Origin: Corynebacterium imitans
GTDB lineage: Bacteria; Actinomycetota; Actinomycetes; Mycobacteriales; Mycobacteriaceae
DNA: 64,000 nt
NCBI RefSeq assembly: GCF_000739455.1
Contig: NZ_CP009211.1
Span: forward strand, 558,001 to 622,000
Reading direction: 5' to 3'
The notes under the pieces are model-generated. The model had not been told where the DNA came from, searched no databases, and worked only from the letters and a program-made list of their open reading frames with translations. Below are positions 1-10,200 of this stretch, piece by piece. A program made the translations under genes and the position numbers. Every line of letters begins with the position of its first letter. Positions within the stretch are counted from its first letter, which is position 1.

Positions 1-225
1 GCGCTGCAATAACGTGCGCGGCGCCAGGTCGCGGGCGGCGCGGGAAAGCAGCATGTCGAGCGTGACCACGTCGACTCCGAGGCGTGGGCCGCCGGTGGCG
101 AGCGCGGCGACGACATCGTCGAAGGCGGGCGTGGGGCACAGCACGGTCACCGGGGCGAGCGGGTTATCGGCTTGGGCGGTATCGACGGCGTTGAGCAGTG
201 CGGCGGCGTACGGGGATGGAGTCAT
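1..225 (-). CDS. Unidentified protein, N-terminal part only (runs off the left edge)
   Basis: An open frame from the ATG at 225 reads 75 codons to the window edge without a stop, so only the N-terminus is visible. It starts MTPSPYAAALLNAVDTAQAD and continues with alternating hydrophobic strands (VTVLCPTP, VDVVTLDMLLSRAA). I do not recognise the family. The opening recalls the N-termini of PD-(D/E)XK or AddB-like nuclease/helicase proteins, but no catalytic residue is visible, so this is only a guess. A TACTGT hexamer on the minus strand (233-238) lies 7 nt before the ATG and no Shine-Dalgarno sequence is seen, which fits a leaderless start. Confidence 0.55.
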   Translation of the reverse strand, partial: MTPSPYAAALLNAVDTAQADNPLAPVTVLCPTPAFDDVVAALATGGPRLGVDVVTLDMLLSRAARDLAPRTLLQR

Positions 226-296
226 GCGCACTACAGTATCTGCCCGGGCGAACAGCGGCAGGAAGTTGGTCGAATGTGTGTTCGCAAGGGGGCGGG

Positions 297-2099
297 TTAG
301 CGTCGAAAAGCGAGGCCCTCGTAGCCGGATGCCCTCCACTGCTCCAGCAGCTGGCGGAACGCGACGATGCTCTCGCCGTAGATCTGGGAGGTAAAAGCGC
401 CGTCGCCGTGCTCGTAGCCGCTGTAGTAGCCGGGCACGCACTGGGCGAACGCGGCCCGCAGCGGCGCGCCCTTCTCTTTGACCTGTGCGGCCCAGGCTGC
501 GGTGGCCTCGGCGGTGGGCACGACGGAGGTGGCGCCGCGGCGGCGGGTCTCGCAGATGATGTCGACGATGTGCTCGGCCTGGGTGAGAATGCCCGAGGTA
601 TTGCTGTGTGACAGTGCGATCTGGCTCGTCCCGATCTGGAACATGTTGGGGAAGTTATCCGTAAGCGCGCCGTGGAGGGTGCGCAGGCCTTGTCCGTGGT
701 GCTCGGAGAGGGTCTCGCCGTCGGCGGCGATGACGTCTAAGCCTGTGCGGGAGAACGGATCCCGGGTGGTGTCGTAGCCGGTGGCGAAGATGATGCAGTC
801 CGCCTCAAACACCTCGCCGCCAGCATGCAGGCGGTTGCCCTCGATCTTCTCGAGGCCGTTGACGGGGGCGTCGATGAGCGTGACGTCTGCGCGGTTGAAG
901 GCGGCGAAGTAACCGTCGTCGTAGGTGACCCGCTTGCAGCGGTGCTTGTAGAAGGGTTTGAGCTTTTCGGCGGTGGTGGGGTCGGTGACGGTGGCGTCGA
1001 TAGCTGCGCGAATATCCTCCATGAGCGCCATGTCCTGCAGCTCGAAGACCTCGGGCCGGTCGGCCGGGTCGACCTGTGCGAGGTCCGGCACGATGTCGCA
1101 GGCGGTGGCCAGGCGTTTGACGTAGCCGGTGAAGTGATCGTTCACCATGTCCTCGTCCTGCAGGAGGCCGGAGGTGTTGGCGTCGAAGTTCTGCATGCGG
1201 GCCTGCTGCCAACCCTTGGGCAGCGCGGACCACCACGCGGGGTCGGTCGGGGTGGTGTCCCGGTCGCCGATCGCCGGACCCGGCGTGCGCTGGATGGCGT
1301 AGGTGTGCCGCGCCTGACCCGCGACCGCGGGGATGATCTGGACGGCGCTCGCGCCGGAACCGACGACGGCGACGACCTTGTCGGCAAGCTTGGTTAGCGT
1401 CGGGTCTTGTGGCGAACCCCCGGTGTAGCCGTAGTCCCAGCGCGAGGAGTGGAAGATTTTTCCGGGGAAGGTCTCAATCCCCTCGATGGCGGGGGTGACC
1501 GGCGCACCGAAACCGCCGTTGGAGCGGATAACTACGCGGGCCCGGATGGTGTCGCCACGGTTGGTCGCAACCGTCCAGACCTGGTCTGCGTCGTCCCACA
1601 CCGCGCGGGTTGCACCGGTGTGGAAGACGGCCCTGTCGTAGAGGCCGAAGAAGCGGGCCATGTGCTGGCAGTAGTCGAAGGTCTCGTGCGCCATGGGGAA
1701 CCTACTCGACGGCACATAGCCCGTCTCCTCCAGCAGCGGGTAGTAGACGTAGGCCTCCACGTCGCACTGCGCGCGAGGGTAGCGGTTCCAGTACCAGGTC
1801 CCGCCGAAGTCACCCGCCTGGTCCACGATGAGAAAGTCCTCCAGGCCCGCCTTATGCAGCTTCGCGCCGAGCGTCAGCCCCGCGAAGCCTGCGCCGATGA
1901 CGAGGATGTCCACCTCGCGGTCGAAAGGCTCGCGCGGCGTGGGCGTTGACCACGGGTCATTATCCTCCAGCGCGTGCGTGCGCTTCGGGGAGGTAGTGCC
2001 CGCGCGCTTGGTGTTTTCCTCGCGGTAGCGGCGGCGGAGTGCATCCGGGGAAAACTCGAGGTCAACCTGCATGCCAGAGTGCGCGAGCCGGTACTTCAA
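297..2099 (-). CDS. Flavin-containing (Baeyer-Villiger-type) monooxygenase
   Basis: 600 aa. FAD- and NADPH-dependent oxygenases of this group insert oxygen next to a ketone to give an ester or lactone. The FAD Rossmann motif GAGFAG is near residues 68-73. The Baeyer-Villiger fingerprint FxGxxxHxxxW is present as FPGKIFHSSRWDYG near residue 215. The second nucleotide motif VGSGASAVQIIP is near 245, and the late FATGYDTTRDPF motif is also present. Length fits the 550-650 aa family, and the N-terminal extension before the FAD motif is common in cyclohexanone-monooxygenase relatives. The start codon is TTG (2099), supported by AAAGGG 6 nt upstream. The gene lies downstream of the broken butanediol-dehydrogenase-like gene in the same direction, with a 190-bp gap that may hold its own promoter. 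The substrate cannot be inferred. Confidence 0.88.
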   Translation of the reverse strand: MKYRLAHSGMQVDLEFSPDALRRRYREENTKRAGTTSPKRTHALEDNDPWSTPTPREPFDREVDILVIGAGFAGLTLGAKLHKAGLEDFLIVDQAGDFGGTWYWNRYPRAQCDVEAYVYYPLLEETGYVPSSRFPMAHETFDYCQHMARFFGLYDRAVFHTGATRAVWDDADQVWTVATNRGDTIRARVVIRSNGGFGAPVTPAIEGIETFPGKIFHSSRWDYGYTGGSPQDPTLTKLADKVVAVVGSGASAVQIIPAVAGQARHTYAIQRTPGPAIGDRDTTPTDPAWWSALPKGWQQARMQNFDANTSGLLQDEDMVNDHFTGYVKRLATACDIVPDLAQVDPADRPEVFELQDMALMEDIRAAIDATVTDPTTAEKLKPFYKHRCKRVTYDDGYFAAFNRADVTLIDAPVNGLEKIEGNRLHAGGEVFEADCIIFATGYDTTRDPFSRTGLDVIAADGETLSEHHGQGLRTLHGALTDNFPNMFQIGTSQIALSHSNTSGILTQAEHIVDIICETRRRGATSVVPTAEATAAWAAQVKEKGAPLRAAFAQCVPGYYSGYEHGDGAFTSQIYGESIVAFRQLLEQWRASGYEGLAFRR

Positions 2100-2289
2100 T
2101 GGAGCCCTTTCAAGCCAGGTGCGTGAACTAACGTGGCACGCCTGTGAATTGAGATCCAGATAACACTATGCGCGCGCCCGGCTCGTGAACAAACGGGGGT
2201 ACACACTCGCCCGAGTGCTTGCTTTTCGACGCCACGTGGCACAGCGGAAAGGCCCCGAAAAGCAGTTGTCCGGAGCCCGTAGCCAAGCG

Positions 2290-3361
2290 CTAGTCCATCG
2301 AAACCAGGATCTTGACCTCTTGCGGGTTCCGCAGCGCGTTGAACCCGTCCTCGACAACGTTCTCCGCCTTGATCTTGGACGTGATGAACGGGGCGAGATC
2401 GACCTTTCCATCCTGTACAAGCTTGATCACCGTGGGATGATCGTTGCAGTAGCCGATGGAAGAACCGATGACACGTTCCTTCATCGTGAGATCCGCCATG
2501 ATGTCCATGGAGTAGGGGTGCATGTGAAGGGCCAAGACCTCAATCCGGCCAGCGGGGCGTGTTGCATGAATGAGGTCCTGAAGCACCTGAGGGACACCAG
2601 CCGCGTCGAAAGACACGGAGACCAATTCGCCGTCAGTGAGCTCAGTAACCTTCTCGTGCAGGTCCTCCTCGAGCGGGTTGACCACGTGGTCTGCGACCCC
2701 AGCTTCGAGCGCCTTGTCACGACGTGCGCCAGATGGTTCCGAAATGATGACCTTCATCCCATACGCCTTGAGAACTGCGCCAGTGAGCAGGCCGATGGGG
2801 CCAGCGCCGCCGACGAGCGCCCACTCGCCCTCGTGGTCGGTGTTGGCGTAGCCGGCGTGGGCGATGCCGTGGTGTGCCACTGCAAGTGGCTCGATGAGCG
2901 CTGCCTGGTCGAGGGGGATGCTGCCGGTGGGGTGTACCCAACGCTCTTCCACAACGATGTGCTCCGAGAGCCCGCCGCCGCGGCCGGAAATCCCGATGAA
3001 CCCCATCTGGTCGCACAGGTGGTAGTCACCGCGATTGCAGGAGGGGCAGGTGCCGTCAACCATGAAAGGCTCAACAACGACGTGGTCGCCGACGCTGATC
3101 CCGGTCACGCCCGGGCCGACCTCTTCAACGACGCCGGAAAACTCGTGCCCCATCACGACGGGCAGCGTTTCTCCGGAGACGGGATGCGGCGCATCCTCTG
3201 ACGGGGCGGGGGGGCATGGGGCCGTCGAAATAGAGGTGGACATCTGAACCGCAGATGCCTGTGTAGGCAGGAGCGATTTTGATTGTGCCGGGGCGTACCT
3301 CAGGCTCTGCAATCTCGTCGATTCGTAGGTCTTCTTTTCCGTAGTAACGAACTGCCTTCAT
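2290..3361 (-). pseudogene. 2,3-butanediol dehydrogenase-like zinc alcohol dehydrogenase, frameshifted
   Basis: Two overlapping frames together encode one medium-chain zinc dehydrogenase of about 356 aa. The first part starts MKAVRYYGKEDLRI at ATG 3361, with AAAGGA just upstream, and carries the catalytic zinc motif GICGSDVHLYFDGP. It leaves frame at a run of seven G (3208-3214; C7 in the coding sense). The second frame then continues with VMGHEFSGVVEEVGPG, the structural-zinc cysteines (GTCPSCNRGDYHLC) and the NAD-binding GGAGPIGLLTGAVL. Removing one base from the run restores M-P-P-A-P-S-E-D and a full-length enzyme. All expected zinc ligands survive, so the lesion is recent, phase-variable, or a sequencing error. 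The family oxidises 2,3-butanediol or reduces acetoin or diacetyl. An acetolactate decarboxylase gene (16691-17443) would supply acetoin. Sorbitol- or threonine-type relatives are an alternative identity. Confidence 0.82.
3208..3214. repeat. G7 homopolymer at the frameshift of the dehydrogenase
   Basis: Seven consecutive G on the plus strand. Six would keep the dehydrogenase in frame. Tracts of this kind are prone to slippage in replication and to sequencing error. Confidence 0.85.
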
Positions 3362-3393
3362 GCCAAATCCTTTCGGTGCGTGTGCCTTCGATT

Positions 3394-3417
3394 CTACGCC
3401 GTGTTTACACGGTGTAG
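3394..3417. promoter_or_regulatory. 24-bp near-perfect palindrome upstream of the dehydrogenase (possible operator)
   Basis: The arms CTACGCCGTGT and ACACGGTGTAG pair with one mismatch around a TT centre. The site lies about 33 bp upstream of the dehydrogenase start codon, where a dimeric repressor or activator site is expected. No regulator gene is adjacent, so the binding protein is unknown. A hairpin ending the upstream small gene (stop at 3483) is the alternative, but there is no U-run on the minus strand. Confidence 0.45.
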
Positions 3418-3482
3418 CCAGGGAAAATAGGTTTTCGCGCCGGCGTGCTGGCAAGAGTTGGTGAGGCGGGGCGGAAAACTGC

Positions 3483-3653
3483 TTAGTCCTCGTAGCTTGC
3501 GAGGTAACGGATCTTCGGAGTGATCTCCACGCGCCCTTTGCCCTCGCGGTGGCGCTTCATGATGAGTTTGGCCGCGGCGATCTGGCCCGCGTTTGGGGGA
3601 ACGTTGGTCTTTGGGACGTAAATCTCTTGATTGGGGGTACGGCGCTTTTCCAT
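3483..3653 (-). CDS. Small hypothetical protein, 56 aa
   Basis: The ATG at 3653 is preceded by AGGTGA, and the frame begins 5 nt after the stop of the upstream gene (3659), so the two are probably translationally coupled. The product is basic and without membrane segments (MEKRRTPNQEIYVPKTNVPP; ends IRYLASYED). An upstream in-frame ATG would add nine residues but has no ribosome-binding site. I do not recognise the family. The DNA is less GC-rich than the flanking metabolic genes, as in its partner. Confidence 0.55.
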   Translation of the reverse strand: MEKRRTPNQEIYVPKTNVPPNAGQIAAAKLIMKRHREGKGRVEITPKIRYLASYED

Positions 3654-3658
3654 GCATG

Positions 3659-4090
3659 TCACCTGCTCTCGGAGTCCCAACTTTTGGTTATTTGCTTGAT
3701 TAATGAATCGACGAGGTCATTCTCATTATTTCCTAGGAAAGGCGCGTCATCAAGAGCATCGATGGCAGCGACTCCGATTGCGACGACTTCCGGCTCTTTT
3801 GATGCGCAGAGGTCCGTCGCCCAACGCAGATTTGAGTGCCATTCTTTAAGCAGATCTTGCTTACGTGTGTTCTCAAGAGTTTTCATGACTCCGTAAAAAG
3901 CCACTGCTGCTGGAATCGAGGGACCCAACACCTTAGCACCGAGATTGAGGACAGCTTCTTGTGTTACTGGATCCTTGAAGATTAATGCTGAGTAAAACAA
4001 CCCGGCGAACAGGAACAAGATAATGATAAGAAAATCTTTGACCCAGGTTAAACCTCGGTCTGTAGTACCCCCACCACGTTTCATGCGCAT
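3659..4090 (-). CDS. Small hypothetical membrane protein in AT-rich DNA
   Basis: From the ATG at 4090 the product is 143 aa. It has a short basic N-terminus (MRMKRGGGTTDRG), a strong membrane segment (VKDFLIIILFLFAGLFYSAL, residues about 15-35), a second weakly hydrophobic stretch (GPSIPAAVAFYGVMKTL) and a soluble, acidic C-terminal part. Codon use is visibly more AT-rich than in neighbouring genes, which suggests acquisition. The frame is open further upstream, to 4255, but that would run through the hairpin after fas and is unlikely. The start is uncertain because no clear ribosome-binding site is seen. No family recognised. Confidence 0.5.
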   Translation of the reverse strand: MRMKRGGGTTDRGLTWVKDFLIIILFLFAGLFYSALIFKDPVTQEAVLNLGAKVLGPSIPAAVAFYGVMKTLENTRKQDLLKEWHSNLRWATDLCASKEPEVVAIGVAAIDALDDAPFLGNNENDLVDSLIKQITKSWDSESR

Positions 4091-4162
4091 AAACCATAGC
4101 AGGCAACCAGAGGTTGAGAGCGGACTTGGGAAGGAAGCTCTTGAGTCCCCCCCCACACACAC

Positions 4163-4198
4163 CAACGGGGTGGGCCGGGGAAGTGGCCCACCCCGTTG
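4163..4198 (-). terminator. 14-bp hairpin downstream of fas
   Basis: The arms CAACGGGGTGGGCC (4163-4176) and GGCCCACCCCGTTG (4185-4198) pair perfectly around an 8-nt loop, starting about 70 nt after the fas stop. No U-run follows on either strand, so it may act as a transcript-end stabiliser or weak terminator. A C8 run and a CA repeat lie next to it (4147-4162). Confidence 0.6.
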
Positions 4199-4266
4199 AC
4201 GTCTGCAGCAGGTATATCCCCTGCACGACTGGGTGGTGTTACCGGCGGCACGCACCGCCGGTGAGC

Positions 4267-7200
4267 TTACGGCGCGACCGGGTACACCCCGTCTTCGCCC
4301 AGGCGGGCGTCCGCGTCCAGCAGGAGGGCGATCTCACTGTCGTGGGTGTGGCCCTCGGCGAAGCGGCGGTTGTGCACCTGCTCGAACAGGGCTGCGCGTC
4401 CGACCATGCCTGCCTCCAGGTGGCCGGCACCGGCGCGCAGGCGCTCGGTGGCGCGTGCACGCCAGGCCTCGACGTCGCGGCCCTCGGCGGCGAGTGCCGC
4501 CTCGAACACGCCCGGGTGAGCGAGCACGACGAGCGCGCCGACGTGGCCGAAGCCCAGCGAGGTCAGCGCCGCCGCCTTCACTGCGCCCTCGCCAAGGTCG
4601 AGGGTGTCACGCAGCCAGACCAGGTTGGTGGCCTTCGGCGCAATCAGCGGATCGACGCAGTCCAGCGACGCATTCTGCGGCAGGCGGCCGGTGCGTAAGA
4701 CCTCGATCAGCCCGCCGATCTGGAACAGAGCTGCGCCCGCCTTGGCGTGGCCGGTGAGCGACTTCTGCGAGATGACGTACATCGGCGCGTGCGGGTCGCG
4801 GCCGGCTGCAGGCCAGAGCAGGGAGTGCAGCTCGGACTCGTTCGGGTCGTTGGCGTTGGTGGAGGTGTCGTGCTTGGAGACGACGTTGACGTCGTCAAGT
4901 GAAAGCCCAAGCGACGTGATGCTGCGGGTCAGGCGCGAGTTCTCGCCACCGCGGGCCGCGGCGAGCACGCCCAGGCCCGGTGCCGGGATGGAGGTGTGCG
5001 CGCCATCGCCGAAGGAATCGGCGTAGGCGACCACCGCATGCACCGGCAGGCCCAGCTCCGCGGCGAGCGAGCCTCGCACTACCAGCAGGGTGCCGCCGCC
5101 CTCGCCTTCGAGGAAGCCGCCGCGACGGCGGTCGTTTGCGCGAGAGATGAAGCGGTCGTCAATGCCCTGCGCGGTCATCTTCGCAGTCTCGGCGGTGGCG
5201 TTCATGTCGCCGAAGCCCTGGAGCGATTCGACCTGGACATCGTCGATGCCGCCGGCGACGACGAAGTCGGCCTTGCCAAGTGTGATCTTGTCCACGGCCT
5301 CCTCCACGGATACCGCGGCGGTGGCGCAGGCGGCGACCGGGTGGATCATGGAGCCGTAGCCGCCCACCAGCGACTGCATCACGTGCGCGGCCACCACGTT
5401 CGGCAGGGCCTCCTGCAGGATGTCGGACTGGCGCTCCTCGCCAATGAAGCGGGAGACGAAGACCTGGTGCAGGGACTCCATGCCGCCGATGCCGGTGCCC
5501 TGGGTGGACGCGACATCCGCCGGGTGGATCGCGCGCAGCAGCTCAGCGGGGGTGAAGCCCGCGGAGATGAACGCGTCGACAGCGGTGACCAGGTTCCACA
5601 CCGCGATGCGGTCCATGTTGTCCACCATCTGGGCGGGGATGCCCCACTTGGCGGGGTCGAAGCCCTCCGGCATCTGGCCGGCGACGGAGCGAGAAAGCGT
5701 TGCCTTGCGCGGCAGCTGCGCGGTCGCACCTGCCAGGCGGGTGACCTGCCACTCGCCGTCGCTGCAGGTGATGCGGGTCTTATCCGGGTCGGCCTCGGCG
5801 AACTCGCGTGCCTCGGCCTCGTTGGCGACGCTGAAAGTGACGTCGCGGTCCAAGAAGACCTCGGTCAGATCGATGGAGCCGCCGTCGGTGAGGAAGTACT
5901 TGTCGCTCAGGCGGCGCACACCGGCGCGCGCGATGACCTCGTCGCGGAAACGGTCCGCGATGTCCTCCTCGGCCACTTCCTGGCCGTCGGCGTCGTACCA
6001 GCCCGGGGTGGGGTCCTCGGCCCAGTGGACAAGGCCGGTCATCCAGGCGAGCTCGAGCACGCCGGCGGCGGTGAGCTCGACTGTGCCGTCGCGCTGGATG
6101 CCGTACTCGGCTTCCGTGCGCGTGCGGCCAGAGCCCCAGGAGGAGACCTCGCCGATGCCGGCGATGACGATCATGTCGTCCAGTGGGCAGGTGACCTCGC
6201 CGAGCTTGCCGATCGCCGAGCCGTCCGGCTGGGCGGGGTTGGCCACGTTCGGCAGCGCCTTGATGTGCGGGGCATCGGAGTCGGTGCTGGTGTCCTGCGC
6301 CGGGGTGGCCTCGATGTTCGCCTCGCGGGCGAGCTCAGCGATGGACACCCCCGAGTCGGCGAGACCACCGGTCAGGTCCAAGTCCAGCGGGTGCTGCTGT
6401 GCCTTCGCGCGCGAGGCAGCGCTGGCCAGGCCCATGAGCTGCGAGGAGATCTCCTCCGGGTCCCAGACGTGGATGCCGGCGTCGCGGGCGGCGGGGATGA
6501 GCACGTCGTTGCCGCCCATCAGGTGCGTGCCCGCAACCCAGCCGATGCGCGCCTGGGCCAGCGTCACGCCCTCGGGCCAGCCGGTCTCGGCGTGCCACTT
6601 GTTCACGATCGCGTCGAGCGCGGCCTTGACCTCGCCGTAGGCGCCGTCGCCGCCGAAGGTGCCGCGGTTCGGCGAGCCCGGCAGCACGATGTGCGCGCGA
6701 GTGGGCACGTCCGCGTCTTGGGCGAGGCGGGCCAGGCCGGCGATGGTGCGCTCCAGCGACCAGAGCAGCAGCCTTGCCTGCGTTTCGGTGTTCCCGCCGA
6801 CCTCTGCCAGCGAGCCGGAGACACCAGGCGCGGCAAAGGGGAAGGCGAGTGTGGGGACGAGTGCGGGCTTGATCAGCTTGACCTCGTTGCCCACGGTCTC
6901 GCGCTGAGCAGAGCCGATCCATTCGATGAGCGCATCGACGTCGCGATACGACGACAGGTTCGCCGGGACCAGCCAGAGCGCGGCACCCGGGGTGCCGTGG
7001 TCGCGGAAGAGTTGGCGTGCGAACTCCTTGCGGGACTGGGTGATCCGCGAAGCCGTCATGATGACGGTCGCGCCGCCCTCGAGCAGGCGTTCGACTAAGG
7101 CGGTGGCGATGGAGCCGGGTGCGGCACCGGTGACAAGCGCGACGTCGTCTGCGTACTCGAGCTGTGGGGCCTCGAGCGCGTTGGCCGCGATCTCCTCTAG

Positions 7201-10200
7201 GACCTTGCGTGGTGCGTTCTCAGTGTGCGCGGCGTACCAGCGTGCCTGGTCGGCGATCGTCTGGCCGGTGCCGGTGAAGCGTTCTGCTGCGAATCGGGAA
7301 GTGTTTTCGCCGGTGTCGCCGGTGGCAATGCGGGCGAGGTCCTCGCGGGCCTGGGCCCAGCGGTCGTCGAAAAGAATGGCGCGGCGGGTGTCGAAGACAG
7401 GGGAGACCTGCGCAACCCAGTTCGTGCCGAGCTCGGCCTCGATGGTGTCAAGCACGTTGCGGGCCTCGGCGGCTGCCTCGGCGTCGGTGGAAGTGTCTGC
7501 GGCCGCGGACTCCACGCCGAGCTTGTCCAGCAGGGTGCGGGCGGTGGCGACCAGCGTGTCGGAGACTTCCTCGCGGTAGGCGTCGAGCGCTGCGGAGTCG
7601 ACGACCCCGCCGCCGGAGGAGGCCGCGGCGGAAGCCTTGGCGACTTCCTGGTTGTGGTTGGCGGCGACGAGTTCGACGGCGGCGTCGAGAAGCGTGGCGA
7701 CCTCGGCCTTTGAGCTGGCCTGCGGCAGGGTGGCAAGGGTGCCGCCGCGGACCGAGTCCTCCTCGCGGGTGCCCAGCAGGACGGCGGCCTCGACGTGCGG
7801 GACCCAGCTTGCGGGCAGCGCCCAGGTGCCGGTGACGTAGTCGGCGACGTGGGAGGGTGCGAGGCTTGCGGCGCCGAGGACCTGGCGCAGGCGCGCGCCG
7901 ATCGCCTCGGTGAGCACCGGGCCGAAGGGGGTGTAGCTGGGTGCTGCGGTGTTCACGCGCTCGCGCAGGGTGACCACGTCGGCTTCGGCGGCGCCGTCGA
8001 TGGCGGGCACGCCGAGCTCGGCGGACATGTCCATGAGCAGCTGGTTACGGCGCGAGGAGACGCCGCCGGTGAGCTCCTCGATCGTGTCTGCATCCGTGAT
8101 CTGCTCGGGGCGGATCTTGTTCTGGAAGGCGAACAGCACGTTGATTGCGTCAGCGGCGTGAAACGGCAGGTCGGAAGCGGGTTGCGCGGGCGCGGCTGCC
8201 GGTGCCGCGGCGGGTGCCGCCGCAGCCGGTGCGGGCTCGGCAGGCGCGGTGTCTGCGGGCGTGGTTTCCGCGGACGCTTCTGCCTCGACGATTTCCTCTT
8301 CCGCGGCCTCCGGCTCGGGCGCGGCGACGGTGTCGCTGAGCGTGACCTGCTCCCAGTTCGCTTCTGCGTTGACCACCGGGATGTGGTGGCCGGTCACTGC
8401 CATCTCGCGCTTGGCCAGGTTGGTCAGGGTCGGCGCGGACGCCAGGCCCACCTCGATAGCCTGCTCGACGCGGGCGAAGATGAGATCCTGGGTCTCGATC
8501 CAGCGCACCGGCGAGGCGAACTGCCAGGCCAGGAGCTGGATCAGCAGGACGCGGGCGACGTCGGAGCGGTCCATGGTGTCTGGGTCGAGCGCGGCGAGGG
8601 CGTCCTGGGAGGCGCGGTCGTCGGTAGGTACTTCGGCGCGCACGGCGTCGATGAATTCCTGCGTGAGCTCGAAGGGGCGCGCGACCAGGTTGGGTACGTA
8701 GCGGTGCTCGAGGGCGTCGACGTCGATGCGCGCGGGCAAAAGCTCGTCGAGCTTAGCGGCGAAGTCGGCCACGCCGGAGCGCAGCACGCGCGAGTGGAAA
8801 GGCACGTCGATGCCCGGCACCGGCACGTAGGCGCGCTCGTGCACAGCGCCCGCGCGCTCGGCCAGGACGGCGAGGCCGCGCTTCGTGCCGGCGACGGAGT
8901 ACTGCTGGCCCTTGATGTTGTAGTTGACAATCTCCAGGAACTCGCCGGTGTCTGCCGCCACCTTGGCGACGTAGTCGGCGACCTCAGCGTCGGACACCCC
9001 GATCATGTTGGGGCGCAGCGCACCCATGCCGTAGTCGGAGTTACCGTCCGCATCGCGCGGGACCAGCGAGCCCATGGAAGAGCCACGGGAGTAGACCACG
9101 TCAATGACGGATTCCAGGTCGAAGATGTTGCCCAGCGAGGCGAGCGCGGTGTACTCGCCCAGCGAGTGGCCCGCGTACATGGCACCGGTGGCCAGCGCGT
9201 TCGCGTCGCGAAGCCGCGTGGTCTGCGCGTAGGCCACCACGGCGAGCGCGACCTGCGTGAACTGCGTCAGGTGCAGCACGCCGTCGGGGTGCTTGAACAC
9301 TTCGCCGCGCACGGTGAGCTCCGTCGGGTTGGCGTCCACGATGCGCTGGATGGAAAAGCCCAGGTTTTCGCGGGTGTGCGCGTCGGCGCGTCGCCAGATT
9401 TCGCGGGCGGCGGGGCTGGCCGCGCGGTCGCCGACACCCATGCCCTCGGACTGGATGCCTTGGCCCGGGTAGAGGTAGGCGGTCGCCGGTTGCGCGAGCA
9501 GCGCCAGTCCGCGGGAGACGACTTCGCCGCCGATGCGGCAGGTCACCTCGAGCGCGGGCTGGATGCCGGCGCGGCCGACGCGCTCGACGGTCAGCTCGAC
9601 CTCGTCGCCAAGCTGCACCATGCCGTACATGGAGTAGGTCCAGCCGGTCACGCGTCCGTGGCGCCCGGCGAGGTGCTGCGCGGTGGCAGATAGCCACATG
9701 CCGTGCACCAGTGGCGCGCTTAAGCCCACGAGCCCGGAGGCGTTGTAGGAGGAGTGGATCGGGTTGTAGTCGCCCGAGACCAGCGCGAAAGGCGTCATGT
9801 CGGCAGGGGCCGTCACTGTTGCGCGGTCGACAAAGGAGCGCGGGGTCGCCTCGATGGAGGCGTCTACGCCGCCGAACTCGGGCGCGACACTCGGCGGGGT
9901 AGAGGTCGTCGCCCGGCCGCGGATGGCAAAGCGGTGCAATTGCTTGACGACGTCGCGCTCACCGTCTGCAATGCGCAACTCAACCGTGACGATGCGCCCG
10001 GAGACCGACTCCTCGATGCCGCTGCACCAGGAGGTGACAGTAAGCTCGCGGCCGTCGGCAAGCGCGTGCAGGTCCGTGCCCGGCGCAAGCGCGATGAGGT
10101 GGTCGAGGTGGACGGCGTTGAGCAGACCCTCGATGACTGGGTAGCCGTCTTGGAGGGCGGCGGAGCCGAGCGCGGTATAGATCGCCGGCCAGCATGGGCC

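Noticed and set aside
4146..4162. C8 run with CA repeat as a phase-variation switch
   Set aside because: It lies in non-coding DNA after the fas stop and not in a promoter or coding start that I can support.
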